From Eisenbergiella porci (GTDB taxonomy: Bacteria; Bacillota; Clostridia; Lachnospirales; Lachnospiraceae), in contig NZ_VUMI01000015.1 in NCBI RefSeq assembly GCF_009696275.1, forward strand, positions 1 through 64,000: a stretch of 64,000 nucleotides of DNA, written 5' to 3'. The translations under genes were made by a program, and so were the position numbers. Position 1 is the stretch's first letter. Every line of letters begins with the position of its first letter. Positions 25,123-33,380 of the stretch are shown piece by piece. The notes beneath the pieces are model-generated. The model saw only the letters and a program-made list of their open reading frames with translations, was not told where the DNA came from and made no database searches.

Positions 25123-25668
25123 ATGTATTATTCAACAACATATCCTTCTCCTGTGGGCTTATTGACCCTGGCCTGTGATTTGACCGGCAGCAAGCTTGTG
25201 GGGGTATGGCTGGAGGTGCAGAAATATCATGGGAATACCATTATGGACGGCATGACGGAAAAAAGCGGCATGCCTGTATTCGACAGGACGAAGGATTGGC
25301 TGGACCGCTATTTTGATGGGGAAAAGCCCGTGGCAGACGAACTGCCGCTAGCGCCTGTGGGCAGCAAATTCCGTCAGGAGGTATGGCGTATTTTATGTGA
25401 AATTCCATATAGTGAGGTGATTACCTATGGGGATATCGCAAAGAAAATGGCTGCAAAGATGGGAAGAACAAGCATGTCGGGCCAGGCAATCGGCGGTGCG
25501 GTGGGGCATAACCCTGTTTCCATTATTATTCCATGCCACCGGGTAGTAGGGGCAAATGGCAGCCTGACCGGGTATGCGGGAGGTATTCCTGCCAAAATAA
25601 AGCTGCTTGAACTGGAAGGCGTGGATATGTCCCGGTTATTTGTGCCGAAGAGGGGCACGGCGTTATAA
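25123..25668 (+). CDS. ogt: Methylated-DNA--protein-cysteine S-methyltransferase
   Basis: Suicide repair protein that transfers O6-alkyl groups from guanine to its own cysteine. The active-site motif IIPCHRVVG places the acceptor at Cys138. The recognition helix region (TYGDIAKKM...SGQAIGGAVGHNPVS) is complete. There is no Ada-type N-terminal regulatory domain, and 181 residues is normal for Ogt. A good AAGGGGAGC site precedes the ATG. It stands alone between a decayed acetyltransferase and a small membrane peptide. Confidence 0.94.
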   Translation: MYYSTTYPSPVGLLTLACDLTGSKLVGVWLEVQKYHGNTIMDGMTEKSGMPVFDRTKDWLDRYFDGEKPVADELPLAPVGSKFRQEVWRILCEIPYSEVITYGDIAKKMAAKMGRTSMSGQAIGGAVGHNPVSIIIPCHRVVGANGSLTGYAGGIPAKIKLLELEGVDMSRLFVPKRGTAL

Positions 25669-25709
25669 GGGCTGTGTCCGTTGAAATAAAAAAGAAAGGA
25701 AATTAAAAA

Positions 25710-25802
25710 ATGAAGAAGAAAGCAATTATCAGCAGTATTATCACTGTACTGTGTATCGTAGCAGCAGTGGTTCTGCGGATTGCCAAGAGCAGGTTAGCTT
25801 AG
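25710..25802 (+). CDS. Small single-helix membrane peptide (30 residues)
   Basis: A 30-codon frame with an AGAAAGGA site encodes a basic N-terminus (MKKK), one hydrophobic helix (AIISSIITVLCIVAAVVLRIA) and a short basic end. The K-in, single-span form is that of small membrane proteins or type I toxins. It is short and unsupported by homology, so it may be a real regulator or toxin-like peptide, or a decayed signal sequence. No antisense RNA is evident. Confidence 0.45.
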   Translation: MKKKAIISSIITVLCIVAAVVLRIAKSRLA

Positions 25803-25859
25803 GTTTACTGCCTTTATAAGTTCGTTATAAAGCAATAAATACATAGGGAGGAATTAAAA

Positions 25860-26756
25860 ATGGGAGAAGAAAAAAGAACCAATCCCGGAGATTCCAACAG
25901 AATCACGAGGGAATATATGGACTCACTGCTGTTGGAAATGCGTCATCTGGACGGAAAGCTGCCGGTGACGGAAATGGAGCTTTACGGGGAAACGTTTGCC
26001 ACGCCGGTAATGACAGCCGCCCTGTCCCACCTGAATAATGTACATGAGACAGGGATGGCCGGACTGGCGGAAGGCGCGCATCTGGCCGGAACCGTAAACT
26101 GGGCCGGCATGGGTGATGAAGAGGAGCTGGAAAGAATCACGGCCACAGGGGCGCGGACAATTAAGATTATCAAGCCCTATGAAGACAACGATTATATTAT
26201 CAGCCGGATCAGACATGCAGAAAAATGCGGTGTCCTGGCGGTGGGGATGGACATGGATCATGCTTTTTCCTGGAAGGGAACCTATGATAACGTCTGCGGC
26301 ATGCAGATGAAGGCGAAATCCCTGGAGGAGCTGAAGGAATTCGTAAAGGCGACGAAGCTGCCGTTTATTGTAAAAGGCGTATTGAGTGAGCGGGACGCAT
26401 ATAAATGCCTGGAGGCGGGAGTGCAGGGAATCGTGGTTTCCCATCACCATGGAATTATGGATTACGCAGTGCCTCCGTTTAAAATCCTGCCTTCTATTGC
26501 AAAAGTAATACAGAAGCAGATTCCTGTTTTCGTGGACTGCTGCATTGAGAGCGGCGCGGATGTCCTGAAAGCGCTGGCGCTGGGCGCGGATGCGGTCTGT
26601 GTGGGAAGAGCGCTCATGGGGCCCCTGGGAGAGAAAGGTCCTGAGGGAGTGCGGGAAAAGATCTAATCCATTACGGAAGAGCTTGCAGGGATGATGGCAC
26701 ATACGGGCTGTGAGGATCTGGCGCATATTGACCCTGAGATCATCTGGAACAGATAA
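25860..26756 (+). pseudogene. FMN-dependent alpha-hydroxy-acid oxidase-like gene with internal stop
   Basis: TIM-barrel FMN enzyme of the lactate oxidase/glycolate oxidase family. It contains FIVKGVLSERDAYKCLEAGVQGIVVSHHHG (FMN-contacting Lys and active-site His region) and the phosphate-binding end VGRALMGPLGEKG. A TAA at 26664-26666 interrupts the frame after VREKI. The same frame resumes with SITEELAGMMAHTGCEDLAHIDPEIIW, the ordinary family C-terminus, ending at 26754-26756. Either a nonsense mutation or readthrough is implied; the shortened 268-residue product would lack the last helix. Lactate or another 2-hydroxy acid is the likely substrate class. Confidence 0.8.
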
Positions 26757-26847
26757 AGAGCATGCATTAAGATCCTGAAAAAGGACAGTATTTGTCGGGA
26801 TAATCGAAATGTGCAATTCATAATTTGTTCATAAAACAGACATAAAA

Positions 26848-26890
26848 AATTCATTTGTATTGGAGCCTGCTCCAGGTGATAAAATGAATT
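26848..26890. repeat. Nested inverted repeat in the region ahead of the nickel operon
   Basis: AATTCATTT (26848-26856) pairs with AAATGAATT (26882-26890), and TGGAGC-CT-GCTCCA lies inside. It follows the oxidase gene and could be a terminator or part of a leader structure. Confidence 0.55.
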
Positions 26891-27312
26891 ACATGTAACA
26901 GTTCAGACAGGGCTGTATATCTTTCAATTACATCAGGCCGGGCAGGAAAATATTGACTGCCGGAGGATGCGGATCTATACTTAATAACTGTAGCTGGCAG
27001 GAGGGCGGCATTCCAAGAATGCATATAATGTACCGAAGTACAGTTCCCTCATTTCTGCATATACAGGTACAATTCGCTGAACATCTGGGAAGCAGCGGTG
27101 CTTCCTGCATTTTTATAATAATTTTAATGATGGAACTATGGATGCCATGAAGGCGTTGGATTCCTTAAGGGAAGCATACTTCACGGCATCCGTTTTTGTT
27201 TGGCGCCCGAACGGATGTGTGGATGAAATAGCATGTATAAAATCCGGCGTATGTTTTTCCGGGAAGCTCTTCCGGGAAGAAATATCTGACACAAATGGGA
27301 GGACAACGACAA
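26891..27312 (+). other. Long non-coding leader before the nickel ABC operon
   Basis: About 420 bases with no convincing gene. A stem CCGGGCAG/CTGCCGG (26938-26963) is followed by GGCAGGAGGGCGGCA at 26996-27010, so GGCAGG occurs twice. Because the operon serves nickel uptake and a nickel cofactor, a metal-responsive RNA leader is possible, but I could not match a known riboswitch consensus by eye. Confidence 0.3.
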
Positions 27313-29022
27313 ATGAAAAAGAAAACAATAGTAGCATTTATTTTGACTGTGAGCCTTGCTGCAGCCGCGCTGTCCGGCTGCGGCAGCAGTGCGGAAAACG
27401 GCAACATGGGAAACGGCAGCAGTGCGGAAAACGGCAGCAGTGTGCAGCAGGACCCGGTACAGTCAGGACAGGCAGCAGAAGCGCAGGGAACGGCGGCTGA
27501 GAGCGCCCAGGGGGAATCCGGGCAGGCAAAGGATTCCGTAATTGTAACCATGCCGTCCACCTCGGAGCCGGAGGCGGGCTTTGATCCTGTTTATGGCTGG
27601 GGTGCGGGTGAGCATGTGCATGAGCCGCTGATCCAGAGCACATTGACGACTACCACGGCAGATTTAAAAATAGGGAAAGATCTGGCCACGGATTACTCTG
27701 TCAGCGAGGATGGGCTTACCTGGACGGTAACAATACGGAACGATGTGAAATTTACGGACGGAGAGCCGCTGACAGCCTCCGATGTGGCTTTTACCTACAA
27801 CCTTTGTGTACAGAACAGCAGCGTTAATGATTTTACCATGCTGAAGGAAGCTGTGGCTTTGGATGATACTACGGTGGAATTCCACATGAATACGCCTTTT
27901 TCCATCTGGCCTTATACCATGGCTATTGTGGGAATTGTGCCGGAGCATGCTTATGATGAGAATTACGGGCAGAACCCTATTGGCTCGGGCCGTTACCTTA
28001 TGAAGCAGTGGGATAAGGGGCAGCAGGTGATTTTTGAAGCGAACCCGGATTATTATGGCGAGGAAATCAAAATCAAAAAGCTTACCGTTTTGTTCATGGA
28101 TGAGGATGCGGCGCTGGCAGCAGCTATGGCCGGCCAGGCAGATGTGGCGCATACGGCGGCGTCCTATGCGGATCAGGTGATTGACGGTTATCAGCTGCTC
28201 CGGGTGGCCAGCGTGGATAACAGGGGGATTAACCTTCCCACAGTATCACCGCAGGAGCGGGACGGTAAACCCATTGGCAATGCGGTAACCTCCGATGCGG
28301 CGGTGCGCCGTGCCATTAATATAGGAATTGACCGTGAAGAAATGATTGACAATGTGCTCAATGGCTATGGTACGCCGGCCTACAGCGTATGTGACAAGAT
28401 GCCCTGGTATAATCCATCGGCGCAGGTGGCATATGATCCGGACGGTGCGAAGCAGCTGCTTGAGGAAGCCGGCTGGACGCAAGGCAGTGACGGCATCCGG
28501 GAAAAAGACGGGGTGAGGGCGGCCTTTTCGGTGATGTATACCCCCGGGGATTCGGTGCGCCAGGCCCTGGCCGAGGATCTGGCAAACCAGTTAAGGGAGC
28601 TTGGCATTGAGGTGACAACGGAGGGCGCAGGCTGGGATGTGGCTTATGATAAGGCGCAGGCGCAGCCCCTGGTATGGGGATGGGGGGCGCATACCCCCAT
28701 GGAGCTTTATAATATTTACCATACCCTTCCGGCCACAGGAAGTGCGGAATATTCTCCTTATTCCAATAAAGCAGTGGATAATTACATGGATGGTGCATTG
28801 AAGGCAGGGGATCTGGAATCCACCTATGAGCTGTGGCAGAAGGCACAGTGGGACGGGAAAACCGGAGTTACCCAGGAGGGGGATATCCCCTGGGTATGGC
28901 TCTGTAATGTGGATCATCTTTATTATGTAAGGGACGGCCTGCAGGTGGCCGGACAGAAAATCCATCCTCATGGGCATGGATGGTCAATCGTCAATAATGT
29001 GGATCAGTGGGAGTGGAAATAA
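27313..29022 (+). CDS. ABC transporter substrate-binding lipoprotein (Nik/Opp family)
   Basis: Family 5 (SBP_bac_5) extracellular solute-binding protein of 569 residues. The signal peptide ends in the lipobox LSGC, so it is anchored outside the membrane. A Gly/Ser/Asn-rich linker with an imperfect repeat (SSAENGN, SSAENGS) follows. Mature landmarks are DLATDYSVSEDGLTWTVTIRNDVKFTDG-type text and KIHPHGHGW near the C-terminus, whose histidines could bind Ni(II). The ATG at 27313 follows a GGGAGGA site. Operon position before two permeases, two ATPases and larBCE makes nickel or a nickel chelate the likely cargo. Family certain, cargo inferred. Confidence 0.88.
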   Translation: MKKKTIVAFILTVSLAAAALSGCGSSAENGNMGNGSSAENGSSVQQDPVQSGQAAEAQGTAAESAQGESGQAKDSVIVTMPSTSEPEAGFDPVYGWGAGEHVHEPLIQSTLTTTTADLKIGKDLATDYSVSEDGLTWTVTIRNDVKFTDGEPLTASDVAFTYNLCVQNSSVNDFTMLKEAVALDDTTVEFHMNTPFSIWPYTMAIVGIVPEHAYDENYGQNPIGSGRYLMKQWDKGQQVIFEANPDYYGEEIKIKKLTVLFMDEDAALAAAMAGQADVAHTAASYADQVIDGYQLLRVASVDNRGINLPTVSPQERDGKPIGNAVTSDAAVRRAINIGIDREEMIDNVLNGYGTPAYSVCDKMPWYNPSAQVAYDPDGAKQLLEEAGWTQGSDGIREKDGVRAAFSVMYTPGDSVRQALAEDLANQLRELGIEVTTEGAGWDVAYDKAQAQPLVWGWGAHTPMELYNIYHTLPATGSAEYSPYSNKAVDNYMDGALKAGDLESTYELWQKAQWDGKTGVTQEGDIPWVWLCNVDHLYYVRDGLQVAGQKIHPHGHGWSIVNNVDQWEWK

Positions 29023-29024
29023 AC

Positions 29025-30023
29025 GTGAAAGAGAACCGTCTTATAAGACGAATCGGGAAAAAATTCATAAGAATGCTTCTGCTTCTGGTCACGGTGAGCA
29101 TTGTAACCTTTACCCTGGTAAGCATGTCGCCCATTGACCCGCTGCAGGCCAATGTGGGACAGGCGGCGCTGGGCGCCATGAGCCAGGAGCAGAAGGCCCG
29201 GCTGGAGGAGTACTGGGGGGTGAACACCCCTCCGGTACGCCGCTATCTGAACTGGGCAAAGGCTTTCCTTTCCGGGGATATGGGAACCTCCCTGCTTTAC
29301 AGACAGCCGGTTTCCCGGGTGATCGGCGTGAAGCTGGCCAATTCCCTGTTCCTTATGGTGATTGCCTGGCTGATTTCCGGTATCCTGGGACTGCTTTTGG
29401 GGATGCTTGCCGGTATCTTCCGGGGAACCTGGATCGACAGGGTGATCAGAGGCTATTCCCTGTTGATTTCCAGTACGCCTGTGTTCTGGCTGGCGCTTCT
29501 TCTGCTTCTTGTCTTTGCCGTGTGGCTGAAGGTGCTTCCCATCGGCTTAAGCGTGCCAATCGGCGTGGAGGCGTCGGGGGTGACCTTTTTTGACAGGGTA
29601 CGCCATGCCGTGCTCCCTGCAATTACCTTAAGCATTACAGGCGTTGCGGGAATTACGCTGCATACCCGGGAAAAAATGATAGATGTCATGGAAAGCGACT
29701 ATATGCTTTTTGCCCGGGCAAGGGGGGAAAGTACCTGGACCATGGTAAAAAGGCATGGCCTGCGCAACATCCTGCTTCCGGCAATGACGCTCCAGTTCGC
29801 TTCCGTCAGTGAAATCATCGGCGGCTCCGTCCTGGTGGAGCAGGTTTTTTCCTATCCGGGCCTGGGGCAGGCGGCGGTTACGGCGGGTATGGGGAGCGAC
29901 GTGCCGCTGCTGATGGGAATTACGCTGGTGACGGCGGGCATCGTTTTTCTTGGTAATTTTATTGCCGATGTGCTTTACGGTGTGATCGATCCCCGTATGA
30001 GGAAGGGAGGGGAGCCTTCATGA
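29025..30023 (+). CDS. ABC transporter permease 1 (NikB/OppB-like)
   Basis: Type I importer permease with an N-terminal helix (MLLLLVTVSIVTFTLVSMSP), a soluble loop and five further helices. The EAA-type coupling segment ARARGESTWTMVKRHGLRN is intact for docking to an ATPase. I prefer the GTG at 29025, which sits after GGGAGTGG at normal spacing; a GTG at 29007 would overlap the previous gene by 16 bases. The stop overlaps the next permease start (ATGA). Confidence 0.9.
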   Translation: MKENRLIRRIGKKFIRMLLLLVTVSIVTFTLVSMSPIDPLQANVGQAALGAMSQEQKARLEEYWGVNTPPVRRYLNWAKAFLSGDMGTSLLYRQPVSRVIGVKLANSLFLMVIAWLISGILGLLLGMLAGIFRGTWIDRVIRGYSLLISSTPVFWLALLLLLVFAVWLKVLPIGLSVPIGVEASGVTFFDRVRHAVLPAITLSITGVAGITLHTREKMIDVMESDYMLFARARGESTWTMVKRHGLRNILLPAMTLQFASVSEIIGGSVLVEQVFSYPGLGQAAVTAGMGSDVPLLMGITLVTAGIVFLGNFIADVLYGVIDPRMRKGGEPS

Positions 30024-30835
30024 ACCGGAGAAAAAGAACCCTGCTGGTTTTCGGCCTGGCACTTCTTTTCCTGGCGGCGGTGACGTTGTCCGGAATGCTT
30101 TGCCATGATGCAGCGCGAAAGACGGATTTCAGCGTAAAAAACCTGCGTCCCTGCGGATTGTATCTGTTCGGTACGGATTGGCTGGGGCGGGATATGCTGG
30201 CCCGCACTCTGACAGGGCTTTCCATGAGCATCCGCATCGGACTGTGCACCGCGGGAATCAGCGCCTGCATCGCTCTGGCGCTGGGTATCATGTCCACCGT
30301 GCTGGGGAGCCGGGTGGACGCTGTGATTTCCTTCCTGATTGACACCATTATGGGAATTCCCCATATCCTTCTGCTGATTCTGGTTTCCTTTGCCTTTGGA
30401 AAGGGCTTTAAGGGCGTGGTGTTAGGTGTGGCGCTGACGCACTGGCCGTCCCTGGCCAGAGTTATCCGAAGCGAGGTCATGCAGCTTAAGGACAGCGAAT
30501 ACATTCAGGCGGCGGCCCGGCTGGGACAGGGAAAGCTTACCATTGCCGTAAGGCATATGCTGCCCCATCTTTTTCCCCAGTTCGCGGTGGGGCTGATACT
30601 GATGTTTCCCCATGCCATCCTGCATGAGGCCAGCATCACCTTCCTTGGCTTCGGCCTTACCTCCGAGCAGCCTGCCATCGGCGTCATTTTGTCGGAAAGC
30701 ATGAGGTACCTGATTACGGGGAAATGGTGGCTTGCCGTGCTTCCCGGCGTCATGCTGGTATTGACGGTAGAGCTGTTTGACGTGGCGGGGAATGCGCTCA
30801 GGAGGCTGCTGGATCCGTCCAGCGTGCAGGAATAG
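30020..30835 (+). CDS. ABC transporter permease 2 (NikC/OppC-like)
   Basis: Second membrane subunit of the importer, 271 residues and about six helices. Text such as LFGTDWLGRDMLARTLTGLSMSIRIGL and the coupling loop AAARLGQGKLTIAVRHMLPHL is characteristic of the DppC/NikC group. It overlaps permease 1 by four bases. A 90-base gap with short tandem repeats precedes the first ATPase gene. Confidence 0.92.
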   Translation: MNRRKRTLLVFGLALLFLAAVTLSGMLCHDAARKTDFSVKNLRPCGLYLFGTDWLGRDMLARTLTGLSMSIRIGLCTAGISACIALALGIMSTVLGSRVDAVISFLIDTIMGIPHILLLILVSFAFGKGFKGVVLGVALTHWPSLARVIRSEVMQLKDSEYIQAAARLGQGKLTIAVRHMLPHLFPQFAVGLILMFPHAILHEASITFLGFGLTSEQPAIGVILSESMRYLITGKWWLAVLPGVMLVLTVELFDVAGNALRRLLDPSSVQE

Positions 30836-30875
30836 GGAGGCTTAGGCGGTAACTGTGAGGGTAAGCTGCATTTCC

Positions 30876-30913
30876 AAAAATAACATTTTTAGAAATAACA
30901 TTTTCAGAAATAA
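30876..30913. repeat. Short tandem repeat between permease and ATPase genes
   Basis: Two and a half near-identical copies of a 14-base unit (AGAAATAACATTTT) run in tandem before the ATPase ribosome site. Likely slippage product; it lengthens the only sizeable gap inside the importer genes. Confidence 0.7.
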
Positions 30914-30925
30914 GCGAGGCGGAAC

Positions 30926-31936
30926 ATGAGCTGTTCGGAGAAATTTCATATATTGGAAATCAGGGATCTGTCCGTTTCCTTCCGGCAGTATGACAAGGGG
31001 ACGAGACAGGTGGATCTTCCGGTCATATCAAGGCTGAACGTGGCGGTGCATGAAGGGGAAATCGTAGCGGTGGTAGGCTCCAGCGGCTCAGGGAAAAGCC
31101 TTCTTGCCCACGCGGTCATGGGGCTGCTTCCCTCCAATGCACGGTGCGGCGGGGATATTTATTTCCTTCAGGAGCCGCTGACGCCAAAGAGGCTTGCGCA
31201 TATCAGGGGAAAAGAGATTGCGCTGGTGCCCCAGAGCGTCACTTACCTGGACCCTTTGATGAAGGTGGGAAAGCAGGTGCGTGGAGGAAGGAAGGATCGG
31301 GAAGCCGGGAAGCGGCAGCAGGCGCTTTTTTCACAGTATGGCCTGCCGGAGGATACGGCGGAAAAATACCCCTTTGCCTGTTCCGGCGGAATGAGCCGGC
31401 GGATTCTCCTGGCAACGGCCCTGATGGAAAATCCAAGGCTGATCATAGCGGACGAGCCGACCCCGGGCATGGAACTGGCGCTGGCAAAAAAAGCGATGGA
31501 GGATTTCCGGCGGTTTGCGGATGCGGGAAACGGCGTGCTGCTGATTACCCATGATATCGAACTGGCGCTGGAGGTGGCGGACAGAATCGCCGTTTTTTAT
31601 GCGGGGACAACGGTGGAGGAAGCGTTGGTGGGAGATTTTGCCTCCCAGGAGCTGCTGCGCCACCCTTATACCAGGGCTTTATGGAGGGCCATGCCCCGGA
31701 ACGGCTTTACTCCCATTGACGGTGTGCAGCCTTATGTCAAGGATCTGCCGGAAGGCTGTGTATTCGGGCCGAGGTGTCCGGATTTCTCTCCGGAATGTCT
31801 GGGGGAGATTCCGGAACGGGTGGTGCGCTGCGGTACGGTGCGCTGCATCAAATGCAGGGAGGATGATTCCCATCACCACCATGGAAAGGGATTGGAATCG
31901 GCGGTAAAGGAGGCCAATGGACATGCTGGAAGCTGA
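30926..31936 (+). CDS. ABC transporter ATPase 1 (NikD/OppD-like)
   Basis: Nucleotide-binding subunit. Walker A is GSSGSGKSLL (about residues 51-60), the signature is SGGMS in place of SGGQ, and Walker B is LIIADEPT with the catalytic Glu. The switch His lies in LLITHD. The C-terminal peptide-importer extension has FGPRCPDFSPEC and further cysteines (VRCGTVRCIKC), then a HHHH cluster, plausibly metal binding. It overlaps the start region of the second ATPase gene. Together they would power nickel or peptide import. Confidence 0.9.
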   Translation: MSCSEKFHILEIRDLSVSFRQYDKGTRQVDLPVISRLNVAVHEGEIVAVVGSSGSGKSLLAHAVMGLLPSNARCGGDIYFLQEPLTPKRLAHIRGKEIALVPQSVTYLDPLMKVGKQVRGGRKDREAGKRQQALFSQYGLPEDTAEKYPFACSGGMSRRILLATALMENPRLIIADEPTPGMELALAKKAMEDFRRFADAGNGVLLITHDIELALEVADRIAVFYAGTTVEEALVGDFASQELLRHPYTRALWRAMPRNGFTPIDGVQPYVKDLPEGCVFGPRCPDFSPECLGEIPERVVRCGTVRCIKCREDDSHHHHGKGLESAVKEANGHAGS

Positions 31937-32597
31937 AAATATTTTTTTCTCCTATCAAAAGGGAGAACCGCCGGTGCTCAAGGGCGTCAGCCTCAGCGTG
32001 GGCCCCGGGGAGCGGGTGGGCGTGCTTGCGCCCAGCGGTTATGGAAAAACGACGCTGATGAAAATACTGGCAGGATATCTGCAGCCGGATGCAGGCCGTG
32101 TACTTGTGGATGGGAAACCGCTTCCTGCAAAAGGCTACTGTCCGGTGCAGATGGTCTGGCAGCACCCGGAAAGGGCGGTGAACCCCCGCCTTACACTGCG
32201 CAAAACGCTGGCGGAGGGCGACGGCATTGACCGCAGGCTGGAAGAAGGGCTGGGGATTGAAGAAGACTGGAAGGGCCGCTTTCCCCAGGAACTGTCCGGC
32301 GGGGAGCTGCAGCGTTTCTGCATTGCCAGGGCGCTGGGAAGGCGTACCAGGTATCTGATTGCGGACGAAATCAGCACCATGCTGGATCTGATTACCCAGG
32401 GGCAGATATGGAATTTCCTCATGGAGGAGACGGCACGGCGGCAGATTGGCATGCTGGTGGTCAGCCACAGCCGGGAGCTTCTGGATTACGTATGCACCAG
32501 GCAGGTGGAACTGAAAGGGCTGCAGGGAACGGAGTTGTTGAAAACAGGCAGACAGGAGAAGACGAATGGATACACAGGAAATTTTAATGCAGTTTAA
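31923..32597 (+). CDS. ABC transporter ATPase 2 (NikE/OppF-like, short)
   Basis: A 224-residue ATPase lacking the usual C-terminal OppF extension, as in NikE. Walker A APSGYGKTT, signature LSGGELQR, Walker B YLIADEIS and switch His in VVSHS are all present. The ATG at 31923 is nine bases from an AGGAGG; an ATG six bases earlier is too close. Its 3' end overlaps larB by 32 bases, which binds transporter and Lar genes into one transcript. Confidence 0.9.
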   Translation: MLEAENIFFSYQKGEPPVLKGVSLSVGPGERVGVLAPSGYGKTTLMKILAGYLQPDAGRVLVDGKPLPAKGYCPVQMVWQHPERAVNPRLTLRKTLAEGDGIDRRLEEGLGIEEDWKGRFPQELSGGELQRFCIARALGRRTRYLIADEISTMLDLITQGQIWNFLMEETARRQIGMLVVSHSRELLDYVCTRQVELKGLQGTELLKTGRQEKTNGYTGNFNAV

Positions 32598-33324
32598 AAA
32601 CGGGGAAATGTCACTGGAGGAAGCGGAGGCTTATCTGAAGCGTCAGCCTTTTGAGGATATGGGATATGCCAAGTTGGATTCCCACAGAAAGCTGCGTTCC
32701 GGTTTCGCGGAGGTTATTTTCTGCAGCGGCAAGGCGGATGCCCATCTGAAGGAGATTTTCAGACATTTGTATGAGGAAGAAGGGGAGGTGCTGGGAACGA
32801 GGGCGTCGCTTTCTCAGTACGAATTGATTAAGAAGGAATTTCCCCAGGTACAGTATGATGAGATTTCCCACATCCTCAAGATTGAAAAAGAAGGGAAGAA
32901 GAGGATTGGCAGGATTGCCGTGTGCACGGCAGGTACGGCGGATATTCCCGTGGCGGAGGAAGCGGCGCAGACGGCGGAATATTTCGGCTCAAATGTAGAC
33001 CGTATTTATGATGTGGGAGTGAGCGGTATTCACAGGCTGATGTCCCGGCTGGATGTGATACAGAGCGCCAACTGCGTGGTTGCGGTGGCGGGGATGGAAG
33101 GGGCGCTGGCCAGCGTCATCGGCGGGCTGGTGAGCAATCCGGTGCTGGCCGTGCCCACCTCGGTAGGCTACGGCGCCAATATGCACGGGCTGTCCGCGCT
33201 TCTGACAATGATTAATTCCTGTGCCAACGGGATTGCGGTGCTCAACATCGACAACGGCTACGGCGCAGGTTATATGGCGACGCAGATCAACAGGCTGGCG
33301 GTACGGCAGGGTGATGGTGTATAA
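32566..33324 (+). CDS. larB: LarB, pyridinium-3,5-biscarboxylic acid mononucleotide synthase
   Basis: First enzyme of nickel-pincer nucleotide (NPN) synthesis: carboxylates nicotinic acid adenine dinucleotide and releases AMP. An N-terminal helical domain is followed by a PurE/AIRC-like domain (about residues 115-245: AVCTAGTADIPVAEEAA, VAVAGMEGALASVIGGL). Cys219 in NSCANG corresponds to the nucleophilic cysteine reported for LarB. Normal length, 252 residues. The start lies inside the preceding ATPase gene after a CAGGAGAAG site, implying translational coupling between nickel import and cofactor synthesis. Confidence 0.95.
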   Translation: MDTQEILMQFKNGEMSLEEAEAYLKRQPFEDMGYAKLDSHRKLRSGFAEVIFCSGKADAHLKEIFRHLYEEEGEVLGTRASLSQYELIKKEFPQVQYDEISHILKIEKEGKKRIGRIAVCTAGTADIPVAEEAAQTAEYFGSNVDRIYDVGVSGIHRLMSRLDVIQSANCVVAVAGMEGALASVIGGLVSNPVLAVPTSVGYGANMHGLSALLTMINSCANGIAVLNIDNGYGAGYMATQINRLAVRQGDGV

Positions 33325-33380
33325 TATACGGCAGAGGACAGAAAAACGGAGCCTGCGGGTGCAGGCGGACAGGAGCATAA

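Noticed and set aside
26953-27150. A 65-codon frame in the nickel-operon leader
   Set aside because: No ribosome site and random composition; the region looks like leader RNA.
30876-30913. Short tandem repeat as a CRISPR-like array
   Set aside because: Units are 14 bases with no spacers.
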